The notes under the pieces were generated by a model. The model worked only from the letters and a program-made list of their open reading frames with translations, searched no databases and was not told where the DNA came from. Of a DNA stretch of 64,000 nt, positions 17,589 through 29,364 are shown one piece after another. Both the position numbers and the translations under genes were made by a program. The stretch is from Heterotrichella gracilis. Its lineage: Eukaryota > Sar > Xanthophyceae > Tribonematales > Xanthonemataceae. Each line of letters begins with the position of its first letter. The first letter of the stretch is position 1. The stretch spans positions 132,128-196,127 of the forward strand of contig JAULBX010026385.1 of assembly GCA_032358255.1 (NCBI GenBank), given 5' to 3'.

Positions 17589-18906
17589 TGTTGCCTACCA
17601 CCAGTGCCAAGTGGGTGCTCAAAGTTGCAGCATCACAGCAGCAACGGCAGACCAAAAGATGCTGGAAAAACAGGTCCTATTAGTGTGAGACTATTTGGAT
17701 GCCGATGGTGGCCCCAAGACCGCTATCAAAGGTTGAAAAGGGTGTGGTGCCAGCAATATGCTTTGTGATCAACGAGGTGGCGAGGTGCGCTGGGAGGTCC
17801 CAATACAGCACACGAGTTGAGCGAATTGCTCTCTCAAGACAAGTGGGCTTTGTATGACGGGCAACTCCAAGCACGGGAACAACCAGTTAGGACGAACAGC
17901 GTTGCATGGATGGTGTGATAAAGGCCGCCGGTTTAAGTTTATATATATGGTATTTGTGAACGAGGCACACGCTGGGCACACGTGGAATGTTGTTCTCAAC
18001 CTGGGACGTCCTGGATACCCAGACTCTCTCCTGGGATGGCCGTTACACCAAACACCATCGGTAAATGATGATGACTAACTTCCCTAGGTCAAGGTGGGCG
18101 CCTAGTAACTTTTGCCAGCTTCCATAACTGCTACTGCCAACCTCTCTAGCCACAAACCAGTGCCCTCCTACTTGTTTCAGTCGAGGTATCGCTCAACCAT
18201 CTGCTGCGCACAAAGGGCTAGTTGACCTTCGACAAATTCCGTGACACTACTATTTCTGCGCACCTGCTCAGAAGCCTCTGCAAACCAGCTCCAACACCGT
18301 CAGCCGAAACCTACAGCCACCTTCTGAAGGCTGCTTGCAGCACGGCCTGGTGTGTTGACAGGGTCTCAGACCATTGAAACAGTCTCACATCACTGAAACA
18401 GTATATTGGACCGACACTGGGTTTACCCGCGCGGTGCCACAGGCAGCCTTCGTGCAGCAGTTTGAATAGCATTCCTTTATTGCAGTCTGAGTAGTGTTGT
18501 ATTTGAACGTACTGTCTGACATAGGAAGCATTTTTATCCGTATTGGTTTTGAACTTGAGATGAAAAACCACATGGGGGCAATCGCACTGCCAGAGTCCCA
18601 CCTGTCCTTGGCAGCACGATGGGGGAAGGGCATCTGTGGCAAGCCCCTTGTGCTGATGCCACCTGCTGGGATGCGAACACAGGCTCTTCGGGGTTGCAAG
18701 GTAAAGCTGCCAACCTTGTTTGCCATGAGCCATTTCCATTGGATCGCATTACTAAGCCACATGCACACTTTGTGTCAGCTGCACAACAGGGCTGCCACTC
18801 ATATAAAACAGGTGTGCATAATGTCTTTGAAAGAACCTTAACAACCGTTCCATGTGTGCAGCACCGAGCTGGCCCTAGCCGGCAGTTGTCTTCAGGGTGT
18901 TTCGCC
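17589..18906. promoter_or_regulatory. Divergent region between ECA and thioredoxin-like gene
   Basis: This interval must hold the ECA promoter, and probably a first exon for the thioredoxin-like gene that I could not fix. An open frame runs from 18619 in frame with that gene. No further recognisable feature. Confidence 0.4.
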
Positions 18907-19966
18907 ATGACCGTGTCACTTCCAGCGTCCCACCCAAACCCCGGAGACAGCCTCCCAAACCTACTGCCAAGTCAGCTGCAGCCCCTGGAAGATGCCTCCC
19001 GAGTGATGGCGGTGAGAAGCGCACACTGCTGCCATGTCGTTGTCTGCACGGTTGTTTGCCGACTGGTGCCCAGACGCCAAGCAACAGAGTGTAGTCTTGG
19101 GGCAGAAAGCCTTTTCAAGTCTGGGGGGGCAGTCAAAATTTGCACAGTTGAAGGCTGCTTTATAGCGGTCAACTGCAACATCGGTTTGCAGCCTGGGCGT
19201 CATCCAGCTTGGGAACCGATAAGGCTTTGATAAGGGATATTGAAAGCCCGCTGAGCAGCACACTGCTGGCCACGTGACTGGAATGCAGTGCGAATGTTGC
19301 ATTTGACCCTCAAATTATGCAGCTCTACCTTATTTGCCGATTGTTGCAACATACCACCCTTGTGTTGCAGATTCATTCCAAAGAAGAATTCATGGCACTG
19401 TTGGACAACAACCCTCACAAGCTGGTGGTGATGATGATCAAAGCCCGGGGCTGCAGACCCTGCAAGGTAGGTGCCAACAGGCAGGAACAGGGCTTGGGAG
19501 GTGTCAAATGCGTTTCTACTGTTTCCCGCAATTGCTGCACGGCTCATCTCGATTCCCATCATTCCTGGAATCGCTGCAGAACTAATGTGTTGGGCTGTTG
19601 TTGCACAGGCGTTCAGCAGGAAGTACCATCGAATCGCCGAGGTATACAGCGACGCACTCTATGTCGAAGTGGTGGGTGACGAGTCACCTGAGCTTAGGAG
19701 CTGGATGATTGAGATGAAGATCAAGGTAAACCGCCACAACATATGAACGGGGATTTGCCAGCACTCCAGCTCTTCTGAATAATATTTTAATTACATTGTA
19801 CGTTTTTAAACCGTTGCAGGTCACACCCACCTTCAAGCTGTATCGTGAGGGCGTGGAGAAGAAAACTTTCACCGGCATCAATGAAGCCAACTTGAAGAAT
19901 GGAATCACAGCTTTGCTCTTGGAGGGAGAGGTGGGATGGGAAGCACCTGTGGCGACCGCACAGTAG
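18907..19966 (+). CDS. Atypical thioredoxin-like protein with CRPC active site
   Basis: Exons 18907-19011, 19371-19466, 19609-19725 and 19820-19966 encode at least 154 residues with the thioredoxin order: N-terminal helix 'IHSKEEFMALLD', strand 'KLVVMMIKA', active site 'RGCRPC' in place of WCGPC, then 'KAFSRKYHRIAEVY', and the cis-Pro strand 'VTPTFKLYREGVEKKTFTGIN'. CRPC keeps both redox cysteines but has Arg-Pro between them and lacks the usual Trp before the first Cys. The start is uncertain: 18907 is the nearest Met, but the same frame is open back to 18619 and a spliced first exon is likely. The Ser/Pro-rich leader could belong to a transit peptide. Partner proteins cannot be told. Confidence 0.8.
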
Positions 19967-21419
19967 CAGGTGGTTGGGATTTTCAAGGCAGGGGAGGGGA
20001 GGTTCTGCAGACACAGACATTAAGCATTGAGGGCGAGGATGGGACTGGGACTGATGCATTCGACACCGGGGGGCGTAGTTGAGCTGTATTGGCGGGTATT
20101 CTGCCGTTGCAATATCCTTGACAGTCATACACCTATAGACTTTGGTGGGCATTGCTAGGCGGGTATTCCGCCGGTGCAATATCCACGACGGTCATCATCT
20201 GTCTACTGGACAACATTCCTTCACTGGCATGCTTTGTGTGTGCTATTTCTTGCCAAGGGGTTTTCCTCACATCAATACTCTTTGTGCAGCAGTATTATTG
20301 ATGCGTCAACCCAAATGAACCCACTTGCTGATGTATTAGATTCCACTGGTCTACAAGAACCGAAGTATTGTATATATCTGTGTCCCTGCATGGCGAGTTT
20401 TTCAGGAAGTGTGCATGTGAACCTGCGTGCTACAGGTCCTCTCCCTTAGGACCATAGTGTATGTGCACCTGTTTCCTTTTACTTTCTAGATGGGCAGTCA
20501 CTGCGGCACGCCTGACGACCCGATGCTGCACCTTGCATACAGCTTGGGTGAACGATATTATTCTGCTGCAGTATGCATTTGAAGCAACGTATGGGATTGA
20601 CAAATAAATTCATGAGAATTTTTCAAGGGCATCGAGTTCTTCAATGATGCAACTGCCTGGGGTATTTAACAAAACAGATGCCAAAGTGGCTGTACTGGTG
20701 GCATTGCGCTTGCACGTGTGGTGGGTTAGAAGGTGCAACTGTCCTGAACTCTACTGGTACTCTGGGCTGGACTACGAAAGGTGTGCTAGTTTGCTTGGCA
20801 CCGTTTGAAGTTGAAGTACACTAAATTGGAAGTGATTCCTGGACCACGCAGAACCGCTCGACTTCAACGGTATAAGCTGCAGTGTAGACACCGGCTGGAA
20901 ACTTGTTCCCACACTCGGAAAGACTGATGTGGCTAATAGGCAGTCCGTGGATCATTCCACCACCCTGAATGCCATCTGTGGCATCATCTGGCATGGCACT
21001 GCCCAAGGGGTGATGGTCAGGGTTTGGGAGACCTGGCCGTGTGACTCAGCATACCCATCGTGTGCACGTTGTACTACAAGGTATTAAAGTGTATTGCCCC
21101 TACAACGCGTAGTGTAGAAACATATGCACATTGATAAAGCTGCTTGATGTATATGCCTGAAACAGGGCAATAGATCCTCATTGTTACATCATCTTTTTTT
21201 GCATGCATGTCAAGCATTGCATGCATGCGATTTTCAAGCTAGACCTCTCCAGATCGGTGTTTATATGCTACACAATGACACTTCAACACTTGATGCAATA
21301 TTGTACGGTCTCCTGTGAGATAAGTTCGTTTGCTAGCACTGTATTTCTTAGCTCGTTTGTTAGCTGCACCTAGCCACCAGTTGACAGTGAGCACGTTGAT
21401 CTGAGAGGTATTTTGCAAG
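19967..21419. other. Intergenic stretch
   Basis: No recognisable gene. It contains a TGCATGCA-rich tract around 21199-21229 shortly upstream of the methyltransferase gene. A GGCGGGTATTC(T/C)GCC motif occurs twice, at about 20090 and 20158. Confidence 0.5.
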
Positions 21420-22403
21420 ATGCAGTTCATCCGGGTGTGCGTTGCACTTCACTTGTTGGCCCGCGTGCTGGTGCACGCCCAGTGTCCAGCAAGTGGGTGC
21501 AATCCTCCACACGGGTATTGCCACCACGGCACCTGCGTGTGTTCCCTGGGTTATGGAAGCAGCGACTGCACCTTCTCACTGCGCTCACTGTACAAGGGGT
21601 TCAGCCCAGAGGTATATGGTGGCTTCAGCAGGTCTCCACTCTTCAGGGACCAGGACCTGCAGGGATGGTCAGTTGCAACAGAGTTCTACCACCAGATGCT
21701 GAACAAGTCCAAGGCCAGCACAGTCATTGAAGTGGGCGTGTGGAAAGGGCTGTCCACCACGCAGATGGCCTCGTACCTGAAGGCCCAGCAAAGGGGAGTA
21801 CTAGTGGCCATCGACACTTGGCTTGGGGCTGCCAATGCGTGGATGAGCAGCGTGGCAGATGACGCAAAACCTGAGAACTTGGCGGGCCTCCAGCCTTCAT
21901 TTGGCATGCCAACGCTGTACTATACGTTTCTCTCCAATGTCATCCACCAGAACCTCACAGAGGTGATTGTGCCGCTGCCCCAAACCTCCACGTCAGCGGC
22001 GCTGATCTTGAAGTACCATGGGGTTGTGGCGGATCTGGTGCACATAGACGCAGCTCATGAATACGGGCCTGTAAAGGAGGACATTGGCATATGGTGGCCG
22101 TTTGTAAGGCCTGGCGGGGTGCTGATTGGTGATGACTACACGCCAGACTGGCCAGGAGTGCGGCGGGCAGTGGATGAATTTGTACGCCATTGTGGAGTGC
22201 AGCTGGAGACTTTTGAAAACAAGTGGATCGTTCACAAACCGCGCACCGCACCTACACCAGCCAGTGGCAACAGCTGTTGGCAAGGCAGCAGCGACCACTA
22301 CGTTGGGAACAAGCATTTTGATGGGAGGGCAAACACGCGCAGTAACGGTGCTGGCAGTGATGCCGTTGAACATACAGCAGAGCTCGATGGAGTGTTTAAT
22401 TGA
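21420..22403 (+). CDS. Intronless secreted EGF-like plus SAM-methyltransferase-fold protein
   Basis: A single uninterrupted 327-residue frame. Residues 1-21 are a signal peptide. Residues ~22-52 carry six cysteines in an EGF-like spacing, including 'HGYCHHGTCVCSLGYGSSDC'. The rest is a class-I methyltransferase of the Methyltransf_24 type: motif I 'STVIEVGVWKGLSTTQMA', an Asp-containing strand 'VLVAIDTWLG', and 'DLVHIDAAHEY' followed by 'VRPGGVLIGDDYTPDWPGV'. Related domains occur in secretory-pathway methyltransferases and near glycan biosynthesis. The substrate is unknown, but signal plus EGF points to a lumenal or extracellular protein or glycan. Being intronless among 6-21-exon neighbours is notable. 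A TGTAA, the usual green-algal polyadenylation word, stands ~55 bp after the stop. Confidence 0.85.
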   Translation: MQFIRVCVALHLLARVLVHAQCPASGCNPPHGYCHHGTCVCSLGYGSSDCTFSLRSLYKGFSPEVYGGFSRSPLFRDQDLQGWSVATEFYHQMLNKSKASTVIEVGVWKGLSTTQMASYLKAQQRGVLVAIDTWLGAANAWMSSVADDAKPENLAGLQPSFGMPTLYYTFLSNVIHQNLTEVIVPLPQTSTSAALILKYHGVVADLVHIDAAHEYGPVKEDIGIWWPFVRPGGVLIGDDYTPDWPGVRRAVDEFVRHCGVQLETFENKWIVHKPRTAPTPASGNSCWQGSSDHYVGNKHFDGRANTRSNGAGSDAVEHTAELDGVFN

Positions 22404-23019
22404 GTGTGCAGGTGTGCAGTAGTTCAATGTGGACTGTGCTGCATTGTATGGACAGTGCTGTAACCCTGTTCATTTTCAGTCACACATTGAATATGTGTTA
22501 CTTGGCCAGACCCTCAGTCCAGTTTATTTTGTTAGGGTAGAAGGATATTTTCCAGGATCATCCATCATGGTTGTGCACAATGAGCATTTCACACCTAGTT
22601 ATTGAGAGGTTTTGGCTCTATATCAAATTATAATGCAAGAGCTTTTTAACAGCCAAAAACACTGGCTTATGCTTATTTATTTCGTTTTGGGAAGGGTCAG
22701 AATATTCTTCCTGCTCCATTTTCCAAAAACCCTCCCCATTTTCAGTTGGGCCATTGTAACATATTGGAACTGTCTGCCTGGGTAACCAAACCGTTTGGCA
22801 AACGTCTGTGCCCTCGTCTCGGTGAGTCATTTTTAAGAGGCCTCGTCCTTTGGGAGTACAACAAGCGTTGGTGAACTGTCTGCCTTATCCGATCTCATAC
22901 AGGCATCCGCAGTTTGATGGGCGATGTTGGGTCTGTAGCTACCTAAAACTTACAATCGGAACCTGCAAACCTCACAGAACAACGCGAAAGCTGGGCTGTG
23001 CAAACGCCGGAGCAACAGG
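22404..23019. other. Intergenic stretch before UFM1
   Basis: No gene recognised. It should contain the UFM1 promoter and 5' leader. Confidence 0.45.
22459..22463 (+). terminator. TGTAA polyadenylation-type word
   Basis: TGTAA is the common green-algal poly(A) signal and is placed ~55 bp downstream of the methyltransferase stop. A 5-bp match alone is weak. Confidence 0.3.
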
Positions 23020-23703
<684 letters not shown>

Positions 23704-24689
23704 GATGAGCATGGCGCAGAGATAGAGGGGGCGTCGTTGCTGTGTGCCTGGCAGATGGCTGGATGGCTGCAGCTTCGCAGTGTGGATTCTGTTAGCTTGC
23801 CTGCCCAGTAAGAAGTCGGTTGGGGCGCGGTGTTTCCTTCTCACTCCCGCAGTTGATGCCTTAAGACTAGCTCCACATTGAGGTCCCATGTCCAGTCTGG
23901 CGGTTTCTGCTGCACCTTGCCAGCATGAAATCCAGGGAGAGACAAGGGTCTACTTAGCAACGGGTATTTTTATTTAGTGCAACAGCACGTATATGGCAGT
24001 GCTGTTTGCGTGGTTGGCAGTGTGGTGTGCATGGGCTGATGAATGTGAGCTCCATCCACACTGTGGTGCACTAGTGAGGTAAAACTAATATGGAGAGGCA
24101 TTGTTGACAGGAATATGGCTATGGAGTGTTGATGCGGGGAACACCTGTGTCCTGTAGCCTGGTGGCGCCAGCATATGCCATACCATCCTTTGCCCATGGC
24201 CTGGGCCAAGTTGAAATGGGGTGCGCCAGCTGGAAATGGCATGCCGTTGGCCCGTTTGTGATATCTTGTAATCAGCACGATGCACGCAAGTTATGGCCTG
24301 CCTTCTCTGCCCCTCCCCAATATTGCTGCAAGCAGGCACTCGGAACCTGCACTCGTGCCCATGCATGACCAAGCCTTGGTGCTCACTTGGGGTTTACAGA
24401 GCCTAGGGTTTTTCCTGCAAGTTTGGTGCAGGCACAGGAGTTTGCTGGGCAATTGTGGTCTGATGGTGGCTTGCCTACTTTATGTAGCTTGCCAAGCAAG
24501 CAAAGAACTTGAAGGTGGTATCAAAAATATCCTAGCTGTTTCTGCAGTGCAGCCTTGCTCATTGCGGTGAGAGGATTCTGCGCACACGTCACATTATTAG
24601 TCACGAAGAATGGCATGCCGATAAGGAGGTTGACGCGCCAACTGCGGTGTTGTGCAGTTGCAGTCCAGTTCATAACAGTCATTTCCACG
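23704..24689. other. Intergenic stretch between UFM1 and amino-acid transporter
   Basis: No recognisable gene. Two telomere-like GGGTTT tracts lie near 24391-24413. Confidence 0.5.
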
Positions 24690-27600
24690 ATGGTCCCTCG
24701 CAACAGCGATGACACGGAGGCTCCCTTCCTGTCGCCAAGGGACAGGTATATCGGAGCTAACCCTAGCACACAAGTCCAAACCCAATTGTGACCCACTCGA
24801 TATCGTGGGCTGGCAGTGCACCATCGTCACCGGAAATCACTGTTAATTTTGGTCCTTTCGTGTTTCTGACTGCTATGGGTTGTCAAGCGACTTTAAGTGC
24901 CTTTCGGCATGTGCAAAAACCCCACACACCCCACACTCGTGCCTGAGTGGGGAACGCAGTGTGCTTGTATCTATGCAAGCCCCTCTACTCAACACTGTAC
25001 TCTTACCAAAGGCATGCCGCCTACTTCCGGTCGAATAGTATGTGAAGACTTTACCATGTGTACTGGGTTGCAGCAGGACAGATCACAAGCCACATGTGTT
25101 GCACCCAGCACAGGTTTGGCAGGAGTCACCCTTTCAGACTCAAGTCCCTTAATAACCAGGGCAGCCCACGTGTTCCTGGGTATCCCCACAGATCCTGTCC
25201 CCTAACCTTGATCTCCCGCACACCCAGGGAGCCTCACCAGGTCAGGACCCCCTCACTGATGATGCTGCGCATGAACACCACCTCGAATGTGCAGCTCATA
25301 GACATTGAGGACATAGTCCCGCAAAGGCACTCCAGCTCAGTGACAGCCACGTCAAATATGGTGGTCACCATCATAGGCGCAAGTGAGTCAGGGCCAGCCA
25401 CCAGGGTATTTTTCGCTTCTCTTTTTTTGTTTTTTTCCAGCCACCGGTACCATAAGGTTGCACAAAGCCTGCTGTCATGACACCTACGTATCGCCATTGC
25501 CCCTGTGACAAGCGTACAACAGGTGGCTGAGTCTGCTGTACTCATACTGCGTGGCACAGTGTTGGTCAACCCTAATCGTAAATATAAACCGATTATGTGA
25601 TATGCTGTGTGTGGCCTGCAGGTATCCTCTCCCTGTCCAAAGCAACCCAGGATGTTGGCCTCGCTCTGGGGTTGGCAAACCTCTTCCTCGGCTGCATCCT
25701 CACGTACTTTTCGTGTGCCATTCTCGTCAGGTGTGTGCATGGACAAATGGGCGAGCAGCACAGCATGCTTTTGACCTGCTATCTGTCACACGCAATGCAC
25801 TGCATTTTGTGCCACCCCAGCTACAGCACCAATGCGGTGCCTGCCTGTGGCGGTTGCCCTGGGCTGTCCTGCTGCATGAACATTCCTCTAGCACATGTGA
25901 CATTTGTGATAGCAGCCTGTGCTTATCAGCCAACCGCACTGGCAATGTTATCAAATCATGATCCATCACTCATGAACCTCCATTGCGGTTGGGCGCGGCT
26001 GCCCCGCTTAAGGTGTGCTGGTGCTGGTGTAGGGTGGCTGACAAGACAGGCCTGCGCACGTTTGGTGAGCAGGTGCGCAGTAGCTACGGGCCATGGGGTG
26101 CCCTGGTGCTGCAACTGCTCATCATCGTCAACAACGCAGGTGGGCATCAGTTCAAAAGATATATATACATTTATAATTAAAAAGAATAAAAAGAAGAATA
26201 TATCTAACATTGTTAGAGAATACTGTGTACGCTGGCTGTCCCTAAGCAACAGGTGGGCACATGAGGTGGCGTTGTTACTATGGCAAGGCCTCCCATGCCG
26301 CCGGCGCATGACCCACTTATGCTTCCCACGTCAATTTACTGCTGCATGCAATGCTCTCTACTCGTGTGCATCGCCAGGTCAACTCGGCATGTGCTGATGA
26401 AACCTACACAAAGCATGAGTCATGAATCACCCAGCTCAATTATGCTGCTAGAAGTCCTTAGCCTGTGGATCAGGGTTTTGGGTTTACGATGTAGGCCTTC
26501 GTCAGTGGGCATGCAGCGTGCAACTGACACACACCATTGACTGCTGGCAGGCCTACTCATCATCTACCTCATCATGGTGGCGGACATTCTGGCAGGCAGT
26601 GCGCCAAACTTTGAGGGCACCGTGACTGACCTGCTGGGCATACATGAAGCCTGGTGCCGGCCTGTGATAGTGAGCTGCTCTGCACAATCCATCGTGCATG
26701 CATGCCGTCACACGCAGTACGCAAGCGTGCTGTGTGCAAGCTGGTCTGTATTGGTGTGCGCTCTGTGATAGTAGCTGCTGCATGATCTGTGTGTGCACTG
26801 TGAACCCGCCTGTAGTGTGGCATGCTGCATTGTGATACATGATGGTGTGTGCATGCCTTGACTGGTGCAAGTCACATGCTTGTATAGTCAGGCGCTTGGA
26901 TGCCATAGGATGCAGTAGTGACAAAATCATCTTGACGGCCATCCCTTGAGCTCAACACATTATAAGCCAAGCGAATTGGCCACCAATGCTTGTGTGCGAT
27001 GCAGCTTATTGCCTGCGCCGTCATCATAGAGGGTCCGCTGCTAGCAATCAAGTAGGTTTACAACAGGCTATGTGTAATCAACCTGTGGGATTGCATCAGC
27101 CTCCACAGGCATGGTGCAGCATCATGTCATGATCCTTTTGCTTGCAATGTAGACTGTGCCTTATCAGGTCTGCCACCTCAGTGCCTGTACTGCCTGCATG
27201 AAGAACCCTAGATTAGGGTTTCGTGATGTAGGGTTGGACCTGGATAACTGGGAATTTGTTCCGTTGATGAAACATTTCAGGTCCGCTAATATGATGTGGA
27301 TGCATGGTTGTACATTTGCTGCAGTCGATGGGTGAAGATGCAGCGACAGCAAGCACTCGCTGTGTGCCTGCAGGGAGCTGAAAAGCCTGGAAACAGCCAG
27401 CAACGTCAGCATTGCAGCCATCTTTGCCATTGCGGCAGCAATCGTGGGGCTGGCTGGAGTGAGCTACGCCAAAGGGCAGCTGCAGCCGATGTACATCTTG
27501 CCGGATCCACATGAAGTGCCCAGCGCATGGGTCGCCATCCACCGCCTGCTTGCAGTGCTGCCAGTGGTGTCCCTGTCCTACTCCTGCCAGTACAATGTGC

Positions 27601-28475
27601 TGCCGATCGTGAGTGCTGATTCTTGACCCTGATCCCAATCCAATTGATCTTGATGTCCAATTACCGGCCATGCAGCGGTGCAGCAGGTCATTGCATTTGC
27701 CCCCGAGACTTGCTCCACCATCAGCGCTGCAGTGTCCTTCATCCATGTTCACTGCAACATACCCACTTTGAAGTTTATAGCCACCCACCTTTGCAGTTCA
27801 TGACCTGCCAATACTCCACTGGTTTGCGGCTGTCATCTGATAACTTGCCATCTGGCTGACACCCCATTTTATCCCCTGTAGAAAATCTCCATGGGGCCTG
27901 ATGCTGACCCAGGCACGATGTACTCGGTGCTGATGGCGGCTTGTTCAATGGTGCTGGTGCTCTACACCGCGGTGGCGCTCGCTGGCTATGGGTTGTATGG
28001 CGAAGCTGTTGCTGGCAACCTGCTTTTGAACCTTCAATTCGACTCAGTGGCCTCGCTTTTAGGCAGCGCATTGGCAGCCAAGGTCCTGGTATACTCCATC
28101 CGCTGCCTGTTTGCCTTTGCATTGCTCATCACCTTTGTACTGAAGAACTGGGGTTTGAGGGATAATTTGGCGGAGCTTGTCTATGGCATAGACAACGTCC
28201 TGCACTTGCCGCAGGCCAAGTTTTACATGGTCACCTATGGCAGCCTGGCAGTGGTCACTGTTGGGGCGGTTGTGCTGCCAAACGTGTGGTTCATGATGGC
28301 GCTTGTGGGTGCAACTGCCAGCTCAGCAATATCCCTAATGTTCCCTGCCTTGATCATTCTGGCGATGCCGGGTGCCAGCAACCGCCGCGGCATGGTTGCA
28401 GCGGTCCTCATGATGCTGTTCAGCATTGGAATGGCTTTTTCGGGGACATATTATGCGTTTGTGCAAATAACTTGA
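24690..28475 (+). CDS. AAAP/SLC38-type amino-acid transporter (AVT-like)
   Basis: The product is a multi-pass secondary transporter for neutral amino acids, either vacuolar (plant AVT family) or at the plasma membrane. In-frame exons are 24690-24745, 25228-25382, 25622-25730, 26033-26139, 26551-26669, 27005-27051, 27374-27608 and 27882-28475, coding ~473 residues. Family marks: a charged cytosolic N-terminus, TM1 'NMVVTIIGA.ILSLSKA' where the unwound Gly-rich helix binds substrate, TM3 region 'ALVLQLLIIVNNAG', TM6-7 'VVSLSYSCQYNVLPI' ahead of 'MYSVLMAACSMVLVLYTAVAL', and a C-terminal bundle ending 'FSGTYYAFVQIT'. TM1 carries Ser where most relatives have Gly (GASILSL), which follows from the phase-1 splice. 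The start Met fits a short acidic first exon with 'SDDTEAPFLSPRDR', but the first exon is the least certain. Confidence 0.87.
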
Positions 28476-29364
28476 CTGTATCTTTCTGAGCCTGTTCAAT
28501 TGTTGGAAGTCAGCCTGGATTAGTTAGCTAGTGACATGCATATATTATATGCGGTAATATCAGTACAGCTTGATAAGCAGCCAGTCTTGAATAGTCATGC
28601 ACCGGCGCTTTAGCTGAGAGCCTACTTTGCAGGTCTGGGGTGCTGTAAGGTTACAGAACACTCTGAGCCATCGTGGGCCTGCGTGACTCGCTGAAGATCC
28701 TGATGGGGTTTCGCGTGAAACCCTGATAGGGTTTCGCTTGAAACCCTTGCGAAGATTTTGTTGGTATGCTGCTGGCAGCAGTGCTACGGAGTCCAGGCAG
28801 TGCCATCCAGACTGTTTCTAGGTTGCACGTATATTTCCAGTATATGTTATCGTCCTAATAGGTGTGTGTCAGCTGTTCACCTCACCAGTGACATTGATAG
28901 CACCTATCGTATGTTGGACCTTCCAAGTCACGAATATAATTCCGTCCGTATAGCTAACGTGGCTTGCGACGCCAGGTGGTTTATCAAGCTGAACACTCCA
29001 GGGTAAGTGGAGATGGATGGGTCCTTATGTGTAACGTTGCATGTCCATCAAGAATGGTGGGCGTTGACGGCAACACGGTTTCGGCTGTGCGGGCGTGCAG
29101 ACCCACCGTGGGCGAAGCTGACCCAGTGCTGGAGACACCTTTTGCACGACGACGTTTTTCCTTAGGAGACACCCTTGGCAAGATGAATGGTTCAAAAACA
29201 AGGGTTATTGACTGCTTTACTCCGGTGTCACAGGTGACCAACCGTGGTAACATATATTCGGCATGCACTGAGATGCCACTGCGAGGGCAGGGTATGCAGT
29301 ATCGAATACTGTTCCAACATTGACCTTTTAGCGCCGGTATTGCATTCCTACTAGCATTGCAGCT
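28476..29364. other. Intergenic stretch between transporter and NHX
   Basis: It contains a tandem hairpin-forming repeat at 28699-28744. A 119-codon open frame (28964-29323) shows no recognisable features and I treat it as chance. Confidence 0.45.
28699..28744. repeat. Two 23-bp units each with GGTTTC/GAAACC inverted arms
   Basis: CCTGATGGGGTTTCGCGTGA-AAC at 28699-28721 is repeated at 28722-28744 with two changes. Each unit can fold on GGGTTTC/GAAACCC arms. It lies ~225 bp past the transporter stop. Confidence 0.8.

Noticed and set aside
28964-29323. 119-codon open frame before NHX
   Set aside because: No family resemblance, no splice partners and no coding bias compared with neighbouring exons.
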